A stretch of DNA of 64,000 nucleotides from Methylobacterium sp. E-065 (GTDB taxonomy: Bacteria > Pseudomonadota > Alphaproteobacteria > Rhizobiales > Beijerinckiaceae): positions 1-64,000 of the forward strand of contig NZ_JAKSYD010000149.1 of NCBI RefSeq assembly GCF_022829605.1, given 5' to 3'. Numbering within the stretch: the stretch's first letter is position 1; each line of letters opens with the position of its first letter. Made by a program: the position numbers and the translations under genes. The notes below the pieces were generated by a model. That model was not told the DNA's origin, made no database searches, and was given only the letters and a program-made list of their open reading frames with translations. Shown here piece after piece: positions 7,796 to 16,400 of the stretch.

Positions 7796-8587
7796 TCAGG
7801 GCGCCGGCGCCACCACGGCGGCCCGGGCGATCACCAGCGGCTCTGCGCTCATCGCCAGCGGCCCGTCGAAGGGGCGCTCGTGCAGGGCGATCAGGCCGAG
7901 GGTGGTGACCATTGCCAGCGAGAAGGTCATCAGCACCGTCGCCTGAGCAGCCGGGTGTTCCGTGTGAACGAGCCCCAGGGCTACCAGGGTGAGCGCCGCC
8001 AGGATCAGCAGGGTGAGCCACTTGGTCCCGTCGCTCGCGGTCTGGCTGAGCGCCAGCCGTTCGCCGCGGTCACCCCGCAGCGCCATGGCGGCGCTGAGAA
8101 GTGCGGCATGGGTTGGCGCGCCCGCCTCCGTGGTGATCTTCGGATCCGACACCGTCTCCAGAAGTCGCCGTAACCCGGCCCCGGCTTCCGGCGCGTAGCC
8201 GCCCTCGCTCATCCGCGGCCATTCCCGTTCGATCACCGCGTCGAGATAGGCCGCGAGGGCTGACCGGATGTTGCGCATGTCGGAGGTCGAGGCGAGGCTG
8301 AGATCGTAGAGCGCTAGGGCGTCGGCGCGCTCAGCCTGGAGGGCGCGCGAGGCCGCGCGCTGGCGCTCCCAGGCATCGTTGGCCACGAAGCCGGTCAAAA
8401 GGGCCAGCAGGGTTGCCAGGGCGGTGAAATAGGTGGGCACCATGCCGGCACCGAGGTGGCGCATCATCGGACGCGTCCGGCGCAGGTGTGAGAGTCCGTA
8501 CAGGATTGCGCTGAGGACGCCGAACAGGAGGGCCAAAACCGCGAAGATCGCCCAGAGCGGTTGATCGAGCCAGAGTCCGAGGAGCAT
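7796..8587 (-). CDS. DUF4239/bestrophin-like membrane protein
   Basis: 263 residues, ATG start. Two N-terminal hydrophobic segments (about 10-31 and 48-68), a polar helical middle (about 70-185) with AWERQRAASRALQAERADALALYDLS, and two C-terminal segments (about 190-208 and 218-235). This topology and the LTGFVANDAWER region match the DUF4239 family of uncharacterised inner-membrane proteins distantly related to bestrophin channels. It runs against rimM and is one of two minus-strand genes that separate rimM from trmD. Function unknown; an ion channel role would be speculative. Confidence 0.7.
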   Translation of the reverse strand: MLLGLWLDQPLWAIFAVLALLFGVLSAILYGLSHLRRTRPMMRHLGAGMVPTYFTALATLLALLTGFVANDAWERQRAASRALQAERADALALYDLSLASTSDMRNIRSALAAYLDAVIEREWPRMSEGGYAPEAGAGLRRLLETVSDPKITTEAGAPTHAALLSAAMALRGDRGERLALSQTASDGTKWLTLLILAALTLVALGLVHTEHPAAQATVLMTFSLAMVTTLGLIALHERPFDGPLAMSAEPLVIARAAVVAPAP

Positions 8588-8698
8588 GCGGCGGCCTGCA
8601 TCGTGGGCGACGGGGCCGCGATGCTGACAACCTTGGGCTGAGAAAGCGTGAAGTCCTGCGCCGTACGCGTCCCAGGACAGCGATCCCCCCGGCAGCTG

Positions 8699-9430
8699 CT
8701 ACCGCCGCGTCGCCCCGTCCCGGCAGGGCCGGATCGTTTCGGGTGACGGCCTTCGATCGGTCGCGGGTGCCGAAAACACCGCGAGGTAGGCGCCATCCTT
8801 CAACGGGTGAAACCCGGTCTCGCGATACCCTGCGGCAGTGAGTTCGCAGCGCAGGAGCGCCGGAGGGGTGCCGTGGCGGGACGGGATATCGTCGGCGTCG
8901 ACGATGCCGACGCGACCGCCCGGGTGCATCGCCGCGGCGAGATTGTAGAGCAGGCCGAAGGGCTGGGTGATCTCGTGGTACATGTGCACGAGGATCGCCG
9001 CATCCACGGAGGCCGGGGGCAGGCGCGGATCGTGCGGCTCGCCCCGGACCACGGTGACGTTGGCGAGGTCCTTCACCCGTGTCTCCAGGGCGGTGAGGTA
9101 ATCCGGCGTGACGTCCTCGGCGAGCACCCGGCCGCCCGGGCCAACCAGCGGGCTCAGCCGGACCACGTAGTAGCCACTGCCCGCGCCGATATCCGCCACC
9201 GTCTCACCCGGGGCGAAGCCCATAGCCCTGGCGACCTCGGTGAACTCGCCGGCCTTGTCGCGCGCGGATTCCGAGGACCAGCGCGGTGCGACGATCTCGG
9301 CCACCGGCCGGTCGGGCTTCGGAAAGGCGTCGGCCGGAGCGCCCGCAGGTGCGAGCGGTCCGGCCGCGCAGACCGGTCCGGCGAGCACGAGGGACAACAG
9401 GGCCGGGACGTGGGTCAGGATTCGGATCAT
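8699..9430 (-). CDS. Exported class I SAM-dependent methyltransferase
   Basis: 243 residues, ATG start. Residues 1-23 form a signal peptide (MIRILTHVPALLSLVLAGPVCAAG), unusual for a methyltransferase. The Rossmann core shows GETVADIGAGSGYYVVRLSPLVG (motif I), RVLAEDVTPDYL, and the post-I/motif IV region DAAILVHMYHEITQPFGLLYNL; MHPGGRVGIVDAD is motif V-like. Exported paralogues of this type are found in several Proteobacteria, yet S-adenosylmethionine should be absent from the periplasm, so the protein may be anchored facing inward or have another role. It is divergent from trmD with 75 bases between the starts. Confidence 0.8.
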   Translation of the reverse strand: MIRILTHVPALLSLVLAGPVCAAGPLAPAGAPADAFPKPDRPVAEIVAPRWSSESARDKAGEFTEVARAMGFAPGETVADIGAGSGYYVVRLSPLVGPGGRVLAEDVTPDYLTALETRVKDLANVTVVRGEPHDPRLPPASVDAAILVHMYHEITQPFGLLYNLAAAMHPGGRVGIVDADDIPSRHGTPPALLRCELTAAGYRETGFHPLKDGAYLAVFSAPATDRRPSPETIRPCRDGATRR

Positions 9431-9505
9431 GGCCGGTAACAGCCCGCGGGCCGGATCGGTGCCGGTGGCGTTGACCGTGCCGCACCCGGCGCGCGATCAA
9501 GCGCC

Positions 9506-10246
9506 ATGACGCACACGGACACGCCCTGGCGGACCACGATCCTCACCCTCTACCCGGAGATGTTCCCGGGCCCGCTGGGCGTCTCGCTCTCGGGCGATGC
9601 TCTGACGCGCGGCACCTGGAGCCTGGAGGCCCGCAACATCCGCGAGCACGGGCTCGGCCGGCACCGGGCGGTAGACGACACCCCAGCCGGTGGCGGCGCC
9701 GGCATGGTCCTGCGCTGCGATGTCCTGGCCGCCGCCATCGACGCCGCGAGCCCGCCCGACGACCCGCGCCCACGCCTGCTGATGTCCCCCCGCGGCCGGC
9801 CCCTGACCCAGGCGCGGGTGCGCACCCTCGCGGAAGGCCCCGGCGCGCTGATCGTCTGCGGCCGGTTCGAGGGGGTGGACGAGCGGGTGATCGCCGGGCG
9901 CGGCCTGGAGGAGGTCTCGATCGGCGATTACGTGCTCTCGGGGGGCGAGATCGCCGCCCTGGTGGTGCTCGACGCCTGCGTGCGGCTCCTGCCCGGCGTG
10001 ATGGGCAAGGTGCAATCCGGCGTCGAAGAGAGTTTCGAGGGCGGACTCCTCGAATACCCGCACTACACGCGGCCCCGGGACTGGGAGGGCCGCGCGATCC
10101 CCGACGTGCTCTCCGGCGGCAACCACGCCGCCATTGCCCGCTGGCGGCGGGACGAGGCCGAGCGCCTCACCGCCGAGCGGCGGCCCGACCTCGCCGGCGC
10201 ACGTCAGGCCGCCTCAAGATCGATCACAGGACCGTCCCGGTCGTAA
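9506..10246 (+). CDS. trmD: tRNA (guanine-N1)-methyltransferase TrmD
   Basis: 246 residues, ATG start. Methylates G37 of tRNAs that read CNN codons, preventing frameshifts. The SPOUT trefoil-knot sequence is plain: [19 protein letters not shown] at the N-terminus, [40 protein letters not shown] and the knot [19 protein letters not shown]. Normally part of rpsP-rimM-trmD-rplS; here rimM is 1.8 kb upstream and rplS does not follow. The last 43 bases overlap a small convergent membrane-protein gene. Confidence 0.97.
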   Translation: MTHTDTPWRTTILTLYPEMFPGPLGVSLSGDALTRGTWSLEARNIREHGLGRHRAVDDTPAGGGAGMVLRCDVLAAAIDAASPPDDPRPRLLMSPRGRPLTQARVRTLAEGPGALIVCGRFEGVDERVIAGRGLEEVSIGDYVLSGGEIAALVVLDACVRLLPGVMGKVQSGVEESFEGGLLEYPHYTRPRDWEGRAIPDVLSGGNHAAIARWRRDEAERLTAERRPDLAGARQAASRSITGPSRS

Positions 10247-10383
10247 TCCAACGGATCGCGCTGCAGGGGCTGCCGCATCGGCCGCCGCAGGCGATACGGG
10301 AGCGCGATGTGGGCCGTTAAGGCTCCAATAACCACAAGCAGAGCAGACCAGACCGCCAGTATCGCGGCGCTGTGCATAGACAT
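10204..10383 (-). CDS. Small single-pass membrane protein, 59 residues
   Basis: ATG at 10383, TGA at 10204-10206. GAGGT stands at the right distance upstream of the start. The peptide opens [20 protein letters not shown], one membrane helix of about 20 residues, then a basic stretch [14 protein letters not shown] and an acidic tail ending VIDLEAA, so the tail probably lies in the cytoplasm by the positive-inside rule. Its last 43 bases overlap the end of trmD on the other strand. Strong ribosome binding site, clean membrane helix and polar tail argue for a real gene. Function unknown. Confidence 0.6.
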   Translation of the reverse strand: MSMHSAAILAVWSALLVVIGALTAHIALPYRLRRPMRQPLQRDPLDYDRDGPVIDLEAA

Positions 10384-10454
10384 CGATGTACCTCAAACGC
10401 TACGCGGCACAGCATTAAGCCTAACGGGCCAGGCTTAATCGACTGTTCCGCGCT

Positions 10455-10571
10455 CCGGGACTGCCTGTCCCGGCCGGGGTCACCCCGTGGGAATCGCAGC
10501 GCTGGCAAACGCTTGCCAGACGCCGGGTTTCGGCGCATGCGCGAGTTCGGGATTTCCTCCCCCGCGAGGAA
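10455..10571 (+). promoter_or_regulatory. Hairpin-rich leader upstream of serC
   Basis: Five short inverted repeats follow one another before the serC start: CCGGGAC/GTCCCGG (10455-10473), CGGGG/CCCCG (10475-10487), CTGGCAA/TTGCCAG (10502-10519), CGCCG/CGGCG (10521-10535) and TTCCTC/GAGGAA (10554-10571). Stems are 5-7 base pairs with loops of 3-6. An alphaproteobacterial serC leader motif is known from comparative genomics (Rfam serC RNA); whether this leader belongs to it cannot be decided by eye. Regulation of serC by this region is an inference. Confidence 0.45.
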
Positions 10572-10597
10572 TGCCCCTCTGCCAGGATGGATTCGCG

Positions 10598-11767
10598 ATG
10601 ACCACCCGCCCCACGCAGCGCCCGCGCGTGCCGCATTTCTCCTCCGGCCCCTGCGCCAAGCGTCCGGGCTGGACCCCGGCCGCCCTGGCCGACGCAGCCT
10701 TGGGCCGGTCGCACCGCTCCCCCCTCGGCAAGGCCAAGCTCGCCCGGGCGATCGACCTGACGCGCTCGGTCCTGCAGGTGCCCGCCGACTATCGGATCGG
10801 CATCGTGCCGGCCTCGGACACCGGCGCCGTCGAGATGGCGATGTGGACGATGCTCGGGCCGAAGCCCGTCGAGGTCGCGGCCTGGGAAGCTTTCGGCAAG
10901 GAGTGGGTCACCGATGCGCTGAAGCAGCTCAAGATCGCGCCCCGCATCCACCAGACGCCCTACGGCGTGCTGCCCGACCTCGCGGCGATCGATACCCGGC
11001 ACAGCGATCTGGTCTTCACCTGGAACGGCACCGCGGCCGGCGTGAAGGTGCCGGACGGCGACTGGATCGCCGCCGACCGCGAGGGACTGACGATCTGCGA
11101 TGCCACCTCGGCGGCCTTCGCGCAGCCGCTGACCTGGGACAAGCTCGATGTCGTGACCTTCTCCTGGCAGAAGGTGATGGGCGGCGAGGCCGCGCATGGC
11201 ATGCTGATCCTGTCGCCGCGCGCCGTGGCCCGCCTGGAGAGCCACTCGCCGTCCTGGCCGCTGCCGAAGGTGTTCCGCCTGGCGAAGGACGGCAAGCTCA
11301 TCGAGGGCATCTTCAAGGGCGACACGATCAACACGCCCTCCATGCTGGCGGTGGAGGATTACCTCGACACCCTGACCTGGGCCGAGGGGATCGGCGGCCT
11401 GACGGCGCTGCACGCCCGGGCCAATGCCAACGCCAAGGCGATCTACGATTGGGTGGCGCGAACCCCCTGGATCGCGCCGCTGGCGGTCGATCCGGCGACC
11501 TACTCGAACACGGGCGTCTGCCTCGTGATCGCCGATCCGGACGTGCTTGCCCGGGGCGACGCAGCGGTCTCGACCTTCGCGGCGGGACTCGTGGCGCGGC
11601 TGGAGCGGGAGGGCGTCGCCTTCGATATAGGCGCCTACCGCGATGCCCCGGCAGGTTTACGGATCTGGTGCGGCGCCACGGTGGAGACGTCGGATCTGAA
11701 GGCGCTGACGCCCTGGCTCGACTGGGCTTACTCCGAGGAGAAGGCGGCGCTGACACAGGCGGCGTAA
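10598..11767 (+). CDS. serC: Phosphoserine aminotransferase
   Basis: 389 residues from the ATG at 10598 ([25 protein letters not shown]), with AGGA about ten bases upstream; a longer frame upstream lacks coding character. PLP enzyme that makes phosphoserine from 3-phosphohydroxypyruvate and glutamate, the second step of serine synthesis. The family signature [13 protein letters not shown] and the lysine that binds PLP in [15 protein letters not shown] are visible, as is TNTPS-like [12 protein letters not shown]. It belongs to the alphaproteobacterial/archaeal-type SerC group. In many Rhizobiales serA follows; here amtB on the other strand follows, behind a terminator. In a serine-cycle organism serine is also a C1 acceptor, so supply matters. 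Confidence 0.93.
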   Translation: MTTRPTQRPRVPHFSSGPCAKRPGWTPAALADAALGRSHRSPLGKAKLARAIDLTRSVLQVPADYRIGIVPASDTGAVEMAMWTMLGPKPVEVAAWEAFGKEWVTDALKQLKIAPRIHQTPYGVLPDLAAIDTRHSDLVFTWNGTAAGVKVPDGDWIAADREGLTICDATSAAFAQPLTWDKLDVVTFSWQKVMGGEAAHGMLILSPRAVARLESHSPSWPLPKVFRLAKDGKLIEGIFKGDTINTPSMLAVEDYLDTLTWAEGIGGLTALHARANANAKAIYDWVARTPWIAPLAVDPATYSNTGVCLVIADPDVLARGDAAVSTFAAGLVARLEREGVAFDIGAYRDAPAGLRIWCGATVETSDLKALTPWLDWAYSEEKAALTQAA

Positions 11768-11812
11768 GACGCGGACCACGCGCTGACCGCTCTTACGTCG
11801 CTTGGTAAAATC

Positions 11813-11845
11813 AAAAAAACCCTGGCCCTCTCGAGCCGGGGTTTT
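11813..11845. terminator. Bidirectional intrinsic terminator between serC and amtB
   Basis: Stem AAAACCCTGGC (11816-11826) with GCCGGGGTTTT (11835-11845), one G-T wobble, loop of 8 bases. On the plus strand it ends in four T, on the minus strand in a run of seven T (complement of the A-run 11813-11819). It can stop transcripts of both convergent genes. Confidence 0.8.
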
Positions 11846-11888
11846 CGCGTTTGACAGACGCGGCCCCGCAGGGCCGCGCCACATGTCC

Positions 11889-13388
11889 TTAGTAGTTGTA
11901 GGCGCGCTCGCCGTGATCGGCGATGTCGAGGCCCTCGCGCTCCTCTTCCTGGGTCACCCGCAGGCCGATCGTCAGGTCAACGAGCTTGTAGAGGATCGCC
12001 GAGCCAATGCCCGACCACAGCAGGGTCAGGCCGACCGCTTCGGCCTGGATGATGAGCTGGCCCATCATGTCGTAGGCACCGACCGCCAACTCGCCCGGCT
12101 TGGAGGTGTAGTCGGGGATGCCGACGCCGCCGAGGTTCGGATCGACCAAGATGCCGGTCGCCAACGCGCCCAGGATGCCGCCGATGCAGTGCACGCCGAA
12201 CACGTCGAGCGAGTCGTCGTAGCCGAGCGCGTTCTTCACCGTCGAGCACATCACGAAGCAGACCACGCCGGCGACGAGGCCAAGCACGATCGAGCCCATC
12301 GGGCCGGCAAAGCCGGAGGCCGGGGTGACGGCCACGAGGCCGGCGATCGCGCCCGAGAGCATGCCCAGCAGCGACGGCTTGCCCTTGAGCGCCCACTCGG
12401 CGAACAGCCACGCCACCGCGGCGCCGCAAGTCGCCACGAAGGTGTTCAGCATGGCCAGCGCCGCCGTGCCGTTGGACTCGAGGTTCGAGCCTGCGTTGAA
12501 GCCGAACCAGCCGACCCACAGCAGCGAGGCGCCGATCATCGTCATGGTCAGGGAGTGCGGGGCGAGCAGGTCGCGGCCGTAGCCGATACGCTTGCCCATG
12601 ATCAGGCATCCGACGAAGCCCGCGATTCCGGCGTTGATGTGCACCACAGTGCCGCCGGCGAAGTCGAGGGCGCCCTTCTGGAACAGGAAGCCGGCATCCT
12701 TATTGACCGCATCCAGCGCTGCCTGAGCGGTGGCCTTGGAGGCGTCGTCAGTGGCAGCAGCGAGCGCCTTGGCGGCGTTGCCGACCGCATCCGGGCCGCC
12801 CCAGTACCAAACCATGTGGGCCATCGGGAAGTAGATGAGCGTGACCCAGAGGATCGTGAACACCACCAGGGCGGAGAACTTCATCCGCTCCGCGAAGGCG
12901 CCGACGATCAGCGCCGGGGTGATCATCGCGAAGGTCATCTGGAAGCACAGATAGACGTATTCGGGGATCACGACGCCGTTGGAGAAGGTCGCCACGGTGG
13001 AGTTGGCGTCGATCCCCTTGAGGAAGGCCTTCGAGAATCCGCCAACGAAGTCGTTGATGCCGCCGCCGTTGGTGAAGGCGAGGCTGTAGCCATAGAACAC
13101 CCAGAGCAGGCCGACGATCGACACGATCGCGAAAACCTGGGTCAGCACCGAGAGCATGTTCTTGGTGCGCACGAGGCCGCCATAGAACAGCGCGAGGCCC
13201 GGCACCGCCATCATCAGCACGAGGGCCGAGGAGATCAGCATCCAGGCGGTGTCGCCCTTGTTGGGGATCGGGGACGGCGGCGGCGAGGCGGCTTCCGGCG
13301 TCGGCGTCTGTGCAAGCGACGGCTCGATCAGGATGGCGGCGATGGCCGCCCCTCCCAAGCCGAGCATGAGGGCGTGACGAAGTTTCAT
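11889..13388 (-). CDS. amtB: Ammonium transporter AmtB
   Basis: 499 residues from the ATG at 13388; a GTG two codons earlier is also possible and is nearer the GGGAG ribosome binding site. An N-terminal signal peptide (to about Ala27-Gln28) is followed by a Pro-rich linker and eleven membrane helices. Typical Amt sequences: ALFYGGLVRTKNMLSVLTQ, YFPMAHMVWYWGG with the first pore histidine, GGTVVHINAGIAGFVGCLIMGKR with the second, LLWVGWFGFNAGS and VFGVHCIGGILGALATGI. The C-terminal tail binds GlnK. It conducts ammonium across the inner membrane at low external levels. glnK is 80 bases upstream in the same direction, the classic order. Confidence 0.97.
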   Translation of the reverse strand: MKLRHALMLGLGGAAIAAILIEPSLAQTPTPEAASPPPSPIPNKGDTAWMLISSALVLMMAVPGLALFYGGLVRTKNMLSVLTQVFAIVSIVGLLWVFYGYSLAFTNGGGINDFVGGFSKAFLKGIDANSTVATFSNGVVIPEYVYLCFQMTFAMITPALIVGAFAERMKFSALVVFTILWVTLIYFPMAHMVWYWGGPDAVGNAAKALAAATDDASKATAQAALDAVNKDAGFLFQKGALDFAGGTVVHINAGIAGFVGCLIMGKRIGYGRDLLAPHSLTMTMIGASLLWVGWFGFNAGSNLESNGTAALAMLNTFVATCGAAVAWLFAEWALKGKPSLLGMLSGAIAGLVAVTPASGFAGPMGSIVLGLVAGVVCFVMCSTVKNALGYDDSLDVFGVHCIGGILGALATGILVDPNLGGVGIPDYTSKPGELAVGAYDMMGQLIIQAEAVGLTLLWSGIGSAILYKLVDLTIGLRVTQEEEREGLDIADHGERAYNY

Positions 13389-13468
13389 GGGCACGTGGCT
13401 CCCGGTCTCAAATCCGTATCGTTTCAGAAAGTCTGGACTCTGCGGGCCCGGGCGCGCCGGGCCGCGGA

Positions 13469-13807
13469 TCAGAGCGCGTCGGCGTCGGTCTCGCCGGTCC
13501 GGATGCGCACGGCCTTCTCGAGCGGCATCACGAAGATCTTGCCATCACCGATCTGGCCGGTGCGGGCCGCTCCCGCGATGGCGTCGATGACGCTCGACGT
13601 CAGGTCCGAGGCGACGGCGACCTCGATCTTCAGCTTGGGCAGGAAGCTCACCGCGTATTCCGCGCCGCGGTAGATCTCGGTGTGGCCCTTCTGCCGGCCA
13701 TACCCCTTCACCTCCGTCACCGTCAGGCCGTGCACGCCGATTCCGGTGAGCGCGTCGCGCACCTCCTCCAGCTTGAACGGCTTGATGATGGCCATCACGA
13801 TCTTCAT
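13469..13807 (-). CDS. glnK: Nitrogen regulatory protein PII (GlnK)
   Basis: 112 residues, ATG start. MKIVMAIIKPFKLEEVRDAL opens the PII fold; the T-loop GYGRQKGHTEIYRGAEYAV carries Tyr51, the uridylylation site; the B- and C-loop regions are ARTGQIGDGKIFVMPLE and RIRTGETDADAL. PII senses 2-oxoglutarate and ATP/ADP and blocks AmtB when nitrogen is plentiful. Co-directional with amtB, hence GlnK rather than GlnB. A sigma-54 promoter stands about 110 bases upstream, so NtrC control is likely. Confidence 0.97.
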   Translation of the reverse strand: MKIVMAIIKPFKLEEVRDALTGIGVHGLTVTEVKGYGRQKGHTEIYRGAEYAVSFLPKLKIEVAVASDLTSSVIDAIAGAARTGQIGDGKIFVMPLEKAVRIRTGETDADAL

Positions 13808-13918
13808 GGGCGACGCCCCCTTGGAAATGCCTGGGAACCGTTGCCGTCACCCAATCCGCGAGCGACCCTGGCGGGGTCGCCCACAGGCTCGGGATGGCCC
13901 GCGGTCGAACGCCGCTAT

Positions 13919-13933
13919 TCAAGGACTGTGCCA
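13919..13933 (-). promoter_or_regulatory. Sigma-54 (-24/-12) promoter for glnK-amtB
   Basis: Read on the minus strand the sequence is TGGCAC-AGTCC-TTGA, matching the consensus TGGCAC-N5-TTGC at 9 of 10 fixed positions with exact spacing. It lies 112-126 bases upstream of the glnK start, in the right orientation. Nitrogen-limited expression through RpoN and NtrC follows from family knowledge. I could not place a convincing NtrC site upstream. Confidence 0.8.
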
Positions 13934-14106
13934 GATAAGCTTAACAGGGAACCTTTTCCTTGACCCGTCATCTGCCCACGGATTGATCGACCACGACCAT
14001 GCGACGTGCACTTGCTGGGACGTTCGTGCCCTCCAATTGGGCAGTCTGCTCAACAAGCAGCATTCCCGTGAGTTGCAGATCCGCAACGCACGCACGGGAA
14101 CGCGTT

Positions 14107-15006
14107 TTAATCCCGCTTCGGCCGAATAAGGCCTTCTTGCGCCACGGAGGCCACGAGGTTGCCGGCGTGGTCGAAAATCTGCCCGCGGGCGAAACCGCGG
14201 GCGCCGCCGGCGACAGGGCTGTCCTGGGCGTAGAGCAACCAGTCATCGATCTTCACGGGTCGGTGGAACCAGAGAGCGTGATCGAGGCTCGCGGCCTGGA
14301 TGGCCGGGTCGAACACCGAGCGCTCGTGCGGGATCAGGGAGACGTCGAGCAGGGTCATGTCGGAGGCATAGGCCAGCACCGCCCGGTGGAGGGCCGGATC
14401 GTCCGGCAAGGTGGCGGCAGCCCGCAGCCAGACGTTGAAGACCGGCTCGGGTGGTCGGCCGCCCTTCCCGGCGGCGATGTAGCGGTTCAGGTCGACCGGA
14501 CGCAGGGCGATCGGCCGCTCGCGGCCGAAATACGCGGCAATGGCTTCCGGCATGCCGCTGCCGCCGGCAGCCGCCAGCGCCTTGCCGTCGAGAAGTCCCT
14601 CCGGGCCGGCCACGTCCGGCATCGCCGGCTGGTGAACGAGCCCCTCCTCGGCCACCTGATACGAGACCGTTGTGGCGAAGATCGCCCGCCCGTGCTGGAT
14701 CGCCTTGACCCGTCGGGTCGTGAAGCTGCGCCCGTCCCGGATCCGCTCGACCTCGTACACGATGGGCGTGCGGGGATCGCCCGGCAGCATGAAGTAGGCG
14801 TGCAGGGAATGGACCGGACGATCGTCCGGCACGGTGCGGGTGGCGGCGACCAGTGCCTGGGCTACCACCTGCCCGCCGAAGACCCGCCGCCAGCCGGTTT
14901 TCGGGTTCTGCCCGCGGAACAGATCGACCTCCAGGCGTTCGAGGTCGAGGATGGCGATGAGTTCGGCGACGGCGTCGGTCATCGCGTCGGTATTAGCGTC
15001 CGTCAT
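14107..15006 (-). CDS. tesB: Acyl-CoA thioesterase II
   Basis: 299 residues from the ATG at 15006 (MTDANTDAMTDAVAELIAIL); upstream frame has no coding character. Hydrolyses acyl-CoA to free fatty acid and CoA. Double hot-dog fold: FRGQNPKTGWRRVFGGQVVAQALVAATRTV with HSLHAYFMLPGD in the first half, and RPVKIDDWLLYAQDSPVAGGARGFARGQIF with LVASVAQEGLIR in the second, including the catalytic Asp/Thr/Gln region. Length is usual for TesB. Divergent from the FAD monooxygenase gene, 101 bases between starts. Confidence 0.92.
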   Translation of the reverse strand: MTDANTDAMTDAVAELIAILDLERLEVDLFRGQNPKTGWRRVFGGQVVAQALVAATRTVPDDRPVHSLHAYFMLPGDPRTPIVYEVERIRDGRSFTTRRVKAIQHGRAIFATTVSYQVAEEGLVHQPAMPDVAGPEGLLDGKALAAAGGSGMPEAIAAYFGRERPIALRPVDLNRYIAAGKGGRPPEPVFNVWLRAAATLPDDPALHRAVLAYASDMTLLDVSLIPHERSVFDPAIQAASLDHALWFHRPVKIDDWLLYAQDSPVAGGARGFARGQIFDHAGNLVASVAQEGLIRPKRD

Positions 15007-15107
15007 GGCGCGCGGGGTTTCCGTTCGTTGCCCGCGTGCGACATAGGCCTTTCGAACCGACCTAGCCAACGTCTCCCGCGCGGGAGTCACACCGGAGATC
15101 TGCCACG

Positions 15108-16385
15108 ATGACGGCCGAGACGCCCCGCCCCGGTAGCCGCCGCCTCCTGATCGCCGGGGGCGGCCTGCCCAGCCTCGCCCTGGCGCTCGCGCTCAAGCAG
15201 GCCCATGGACCCGCACTCGCCGTGACGGTGATCGATCCCTCCGGCGCCGACCCGGCGCGCCATCGCGGCCGGGCCTACGCGGTGGCGGCGGGGGCGCGAC
15301 GGATGCTGGACCGCCTCGGTGTCTGGGACCGGCTCTCGGGGGCGGCCGAGCCCATCACCGAGATGGTGATCAGCGACAGCCGCCTTGCCGATCCGGTCCG
15401 CCCGGTCTTCCTGACCTTCGGCCGCGCGTTCGACCAAGAGGCGGAGGACGATCGGGTCGAAGGCGATCCCTTCGCCCACATGGTGGAGGCCGAGCCCCTG
15501 GCCGAGGCGTTGGGGCAGGCCTGCCGGGAGGCCGGTGTCGCCTTCGTCTTGGCCGGCGTGGTGCGCGCGACGCAAGAGGGTCCGGCGATCCGTGCGGAGC
15601 TGAGCACGGGCGCGCAGCTGCGCGGCGATCTCTTGGTCGCCGCCGACGGCGCACGTTCGCGCCTGCGGGAGGCGGCGCGGATCGGCTGGGTCGGCTGGTC
15701 CTATCCGCAGGTCGGCATCGTGGCGACCATCGGCCACGCCCAGCCGCACGGGGGCCGAGCCTTCGAGCATTTCCTGCCCGCGGGCCCGTTCGCGATCCTG
15801 CCGCTGCGGGACGGTGGAGCTCTCGGCCATCGCTCCTCGATCGTTTGGACCGAGCGCGCCGACGCGGCCGACGCCCTGCTGTCCGGTGAGCCCGACGAAG
15901 TGCTGGCCGAGATCGAGCGCCGCTTCACCCTCGATCTCGGAACGCTCGCCCTCGAGCATGGGCCGAGCCGGCACCCCCTGGCCTTTGGCCTCGCCCGGAG
16001 TTTTTACGCGCCGCGCCTCGCCCTGCTGGGCGACGCCGCCCACGTGATCCACCCGATCGCCGGCCAGGGACTTAACCTCGGCCTGGCGGATGCCGCCTCC
16101 CTCGCCGAGGCGGTAACCGGTGCGCTGCGCCTCGGCCTCGATCCCGGCAGCCCCGACGTCCTGCGCGACTATGAGCGCGCCCGGCGCTTCGACAGCTTCG
16201 CCATGGCGGCGGCGACCGACGGGCTGAACCGCCTGTTCTCGAACGATGCGCTGCCGCTGCGGCTCGCCCGGGATCTCGGCCTCGGGCTCGTGGACCGGCT
16301 GCCGAGGCTCAAGCGCTTCTTCATCGGCGAGGCCGCCGCCGCGCGCGGATCGCGGCCTCGGCTGATGCGCGGGGAGGCCCTGTAG
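15108..16385 (+). CDS. UbiH/UbiF/Coq6-family FAD monooxygenase
   Basis: 425 residues, ATG start. Class A flavin hydroxylase of the ubiquinone-biosynthesis group. The FAD dinucleotide motif is LLIAGGGLPSLALALAL near the N-terminus, the middle motif is DLLVAADGARSRLRE (DG motif), and the C-terminal FAD motif is LALLGDAAHVIHPIAGQGLNLGLADAASLAEAV. These three in order define the family. It probably hydroxylates the ring of a ubiquinone precursor; which of the three positions cannot be told without comparison. Unusual: the first motif reads GGGLPS where GGGPAG or GGGLAG is common. Neighbours are unrelated. Confidence 0.88.
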   Translation: MTAETPRPGSRRLLIAGGGLPSLALALALKQAHGPALAVTVIDPSGADPARHRGRAYAVAAGARRMLDRLGVWDRLSGAAEPITEMVISDSRLADPVRPVFLTFGRAFDQEAEDDRVEGDPFAHMVEAEPLAEALGQACREAGVAFVLAGVVRATQEGPAIRAELSTGAQLRGDLLVAADGARSRLREAARIGWVGWSYPQVGIVATIGHAQPHGGRAFEHFLPAGPFAILPLRDGGALGHRSSIVWTERADAADALLSGEPDEVLAEIERRFTLDLGTLALEHGPSRHPLAFGLARSFYAPRLALLGDAAHVIHPIAGQGLNLGLADAASLAEAVTGALRLGLDPGSPDVLRDYERARRFDSFAMAAATDGLNRLFSNDALPLRLARDLGLGLVDRLPRLKRFFIGEAAAARGSRPRLMRGEAL

Positions 16386-16400
16386 CGGGCGCCCTGTATC

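Noticed and set aside
10214-10396. 60-codon frame on the minus strand after trmD
   Set aside because: Shifted frame of the 59-codon membrane protein at 10204-10383, which has the ribosome binding site and the membrane helix.
11802-13673. Open frame of 623 codons antisense to amtB
   Set aside because: amtB is unmistakable on the other strand; the antisense product is a low-complexity Glu/Arg/His/Ala/Gly sequence.
14000-14060. Possible NtrC binding site GCAC-N14-GTGC upstream of the glnK promoter
   Set aside because: Spacing does not fit the NtrC consensus (about 7 bases between half-sites).
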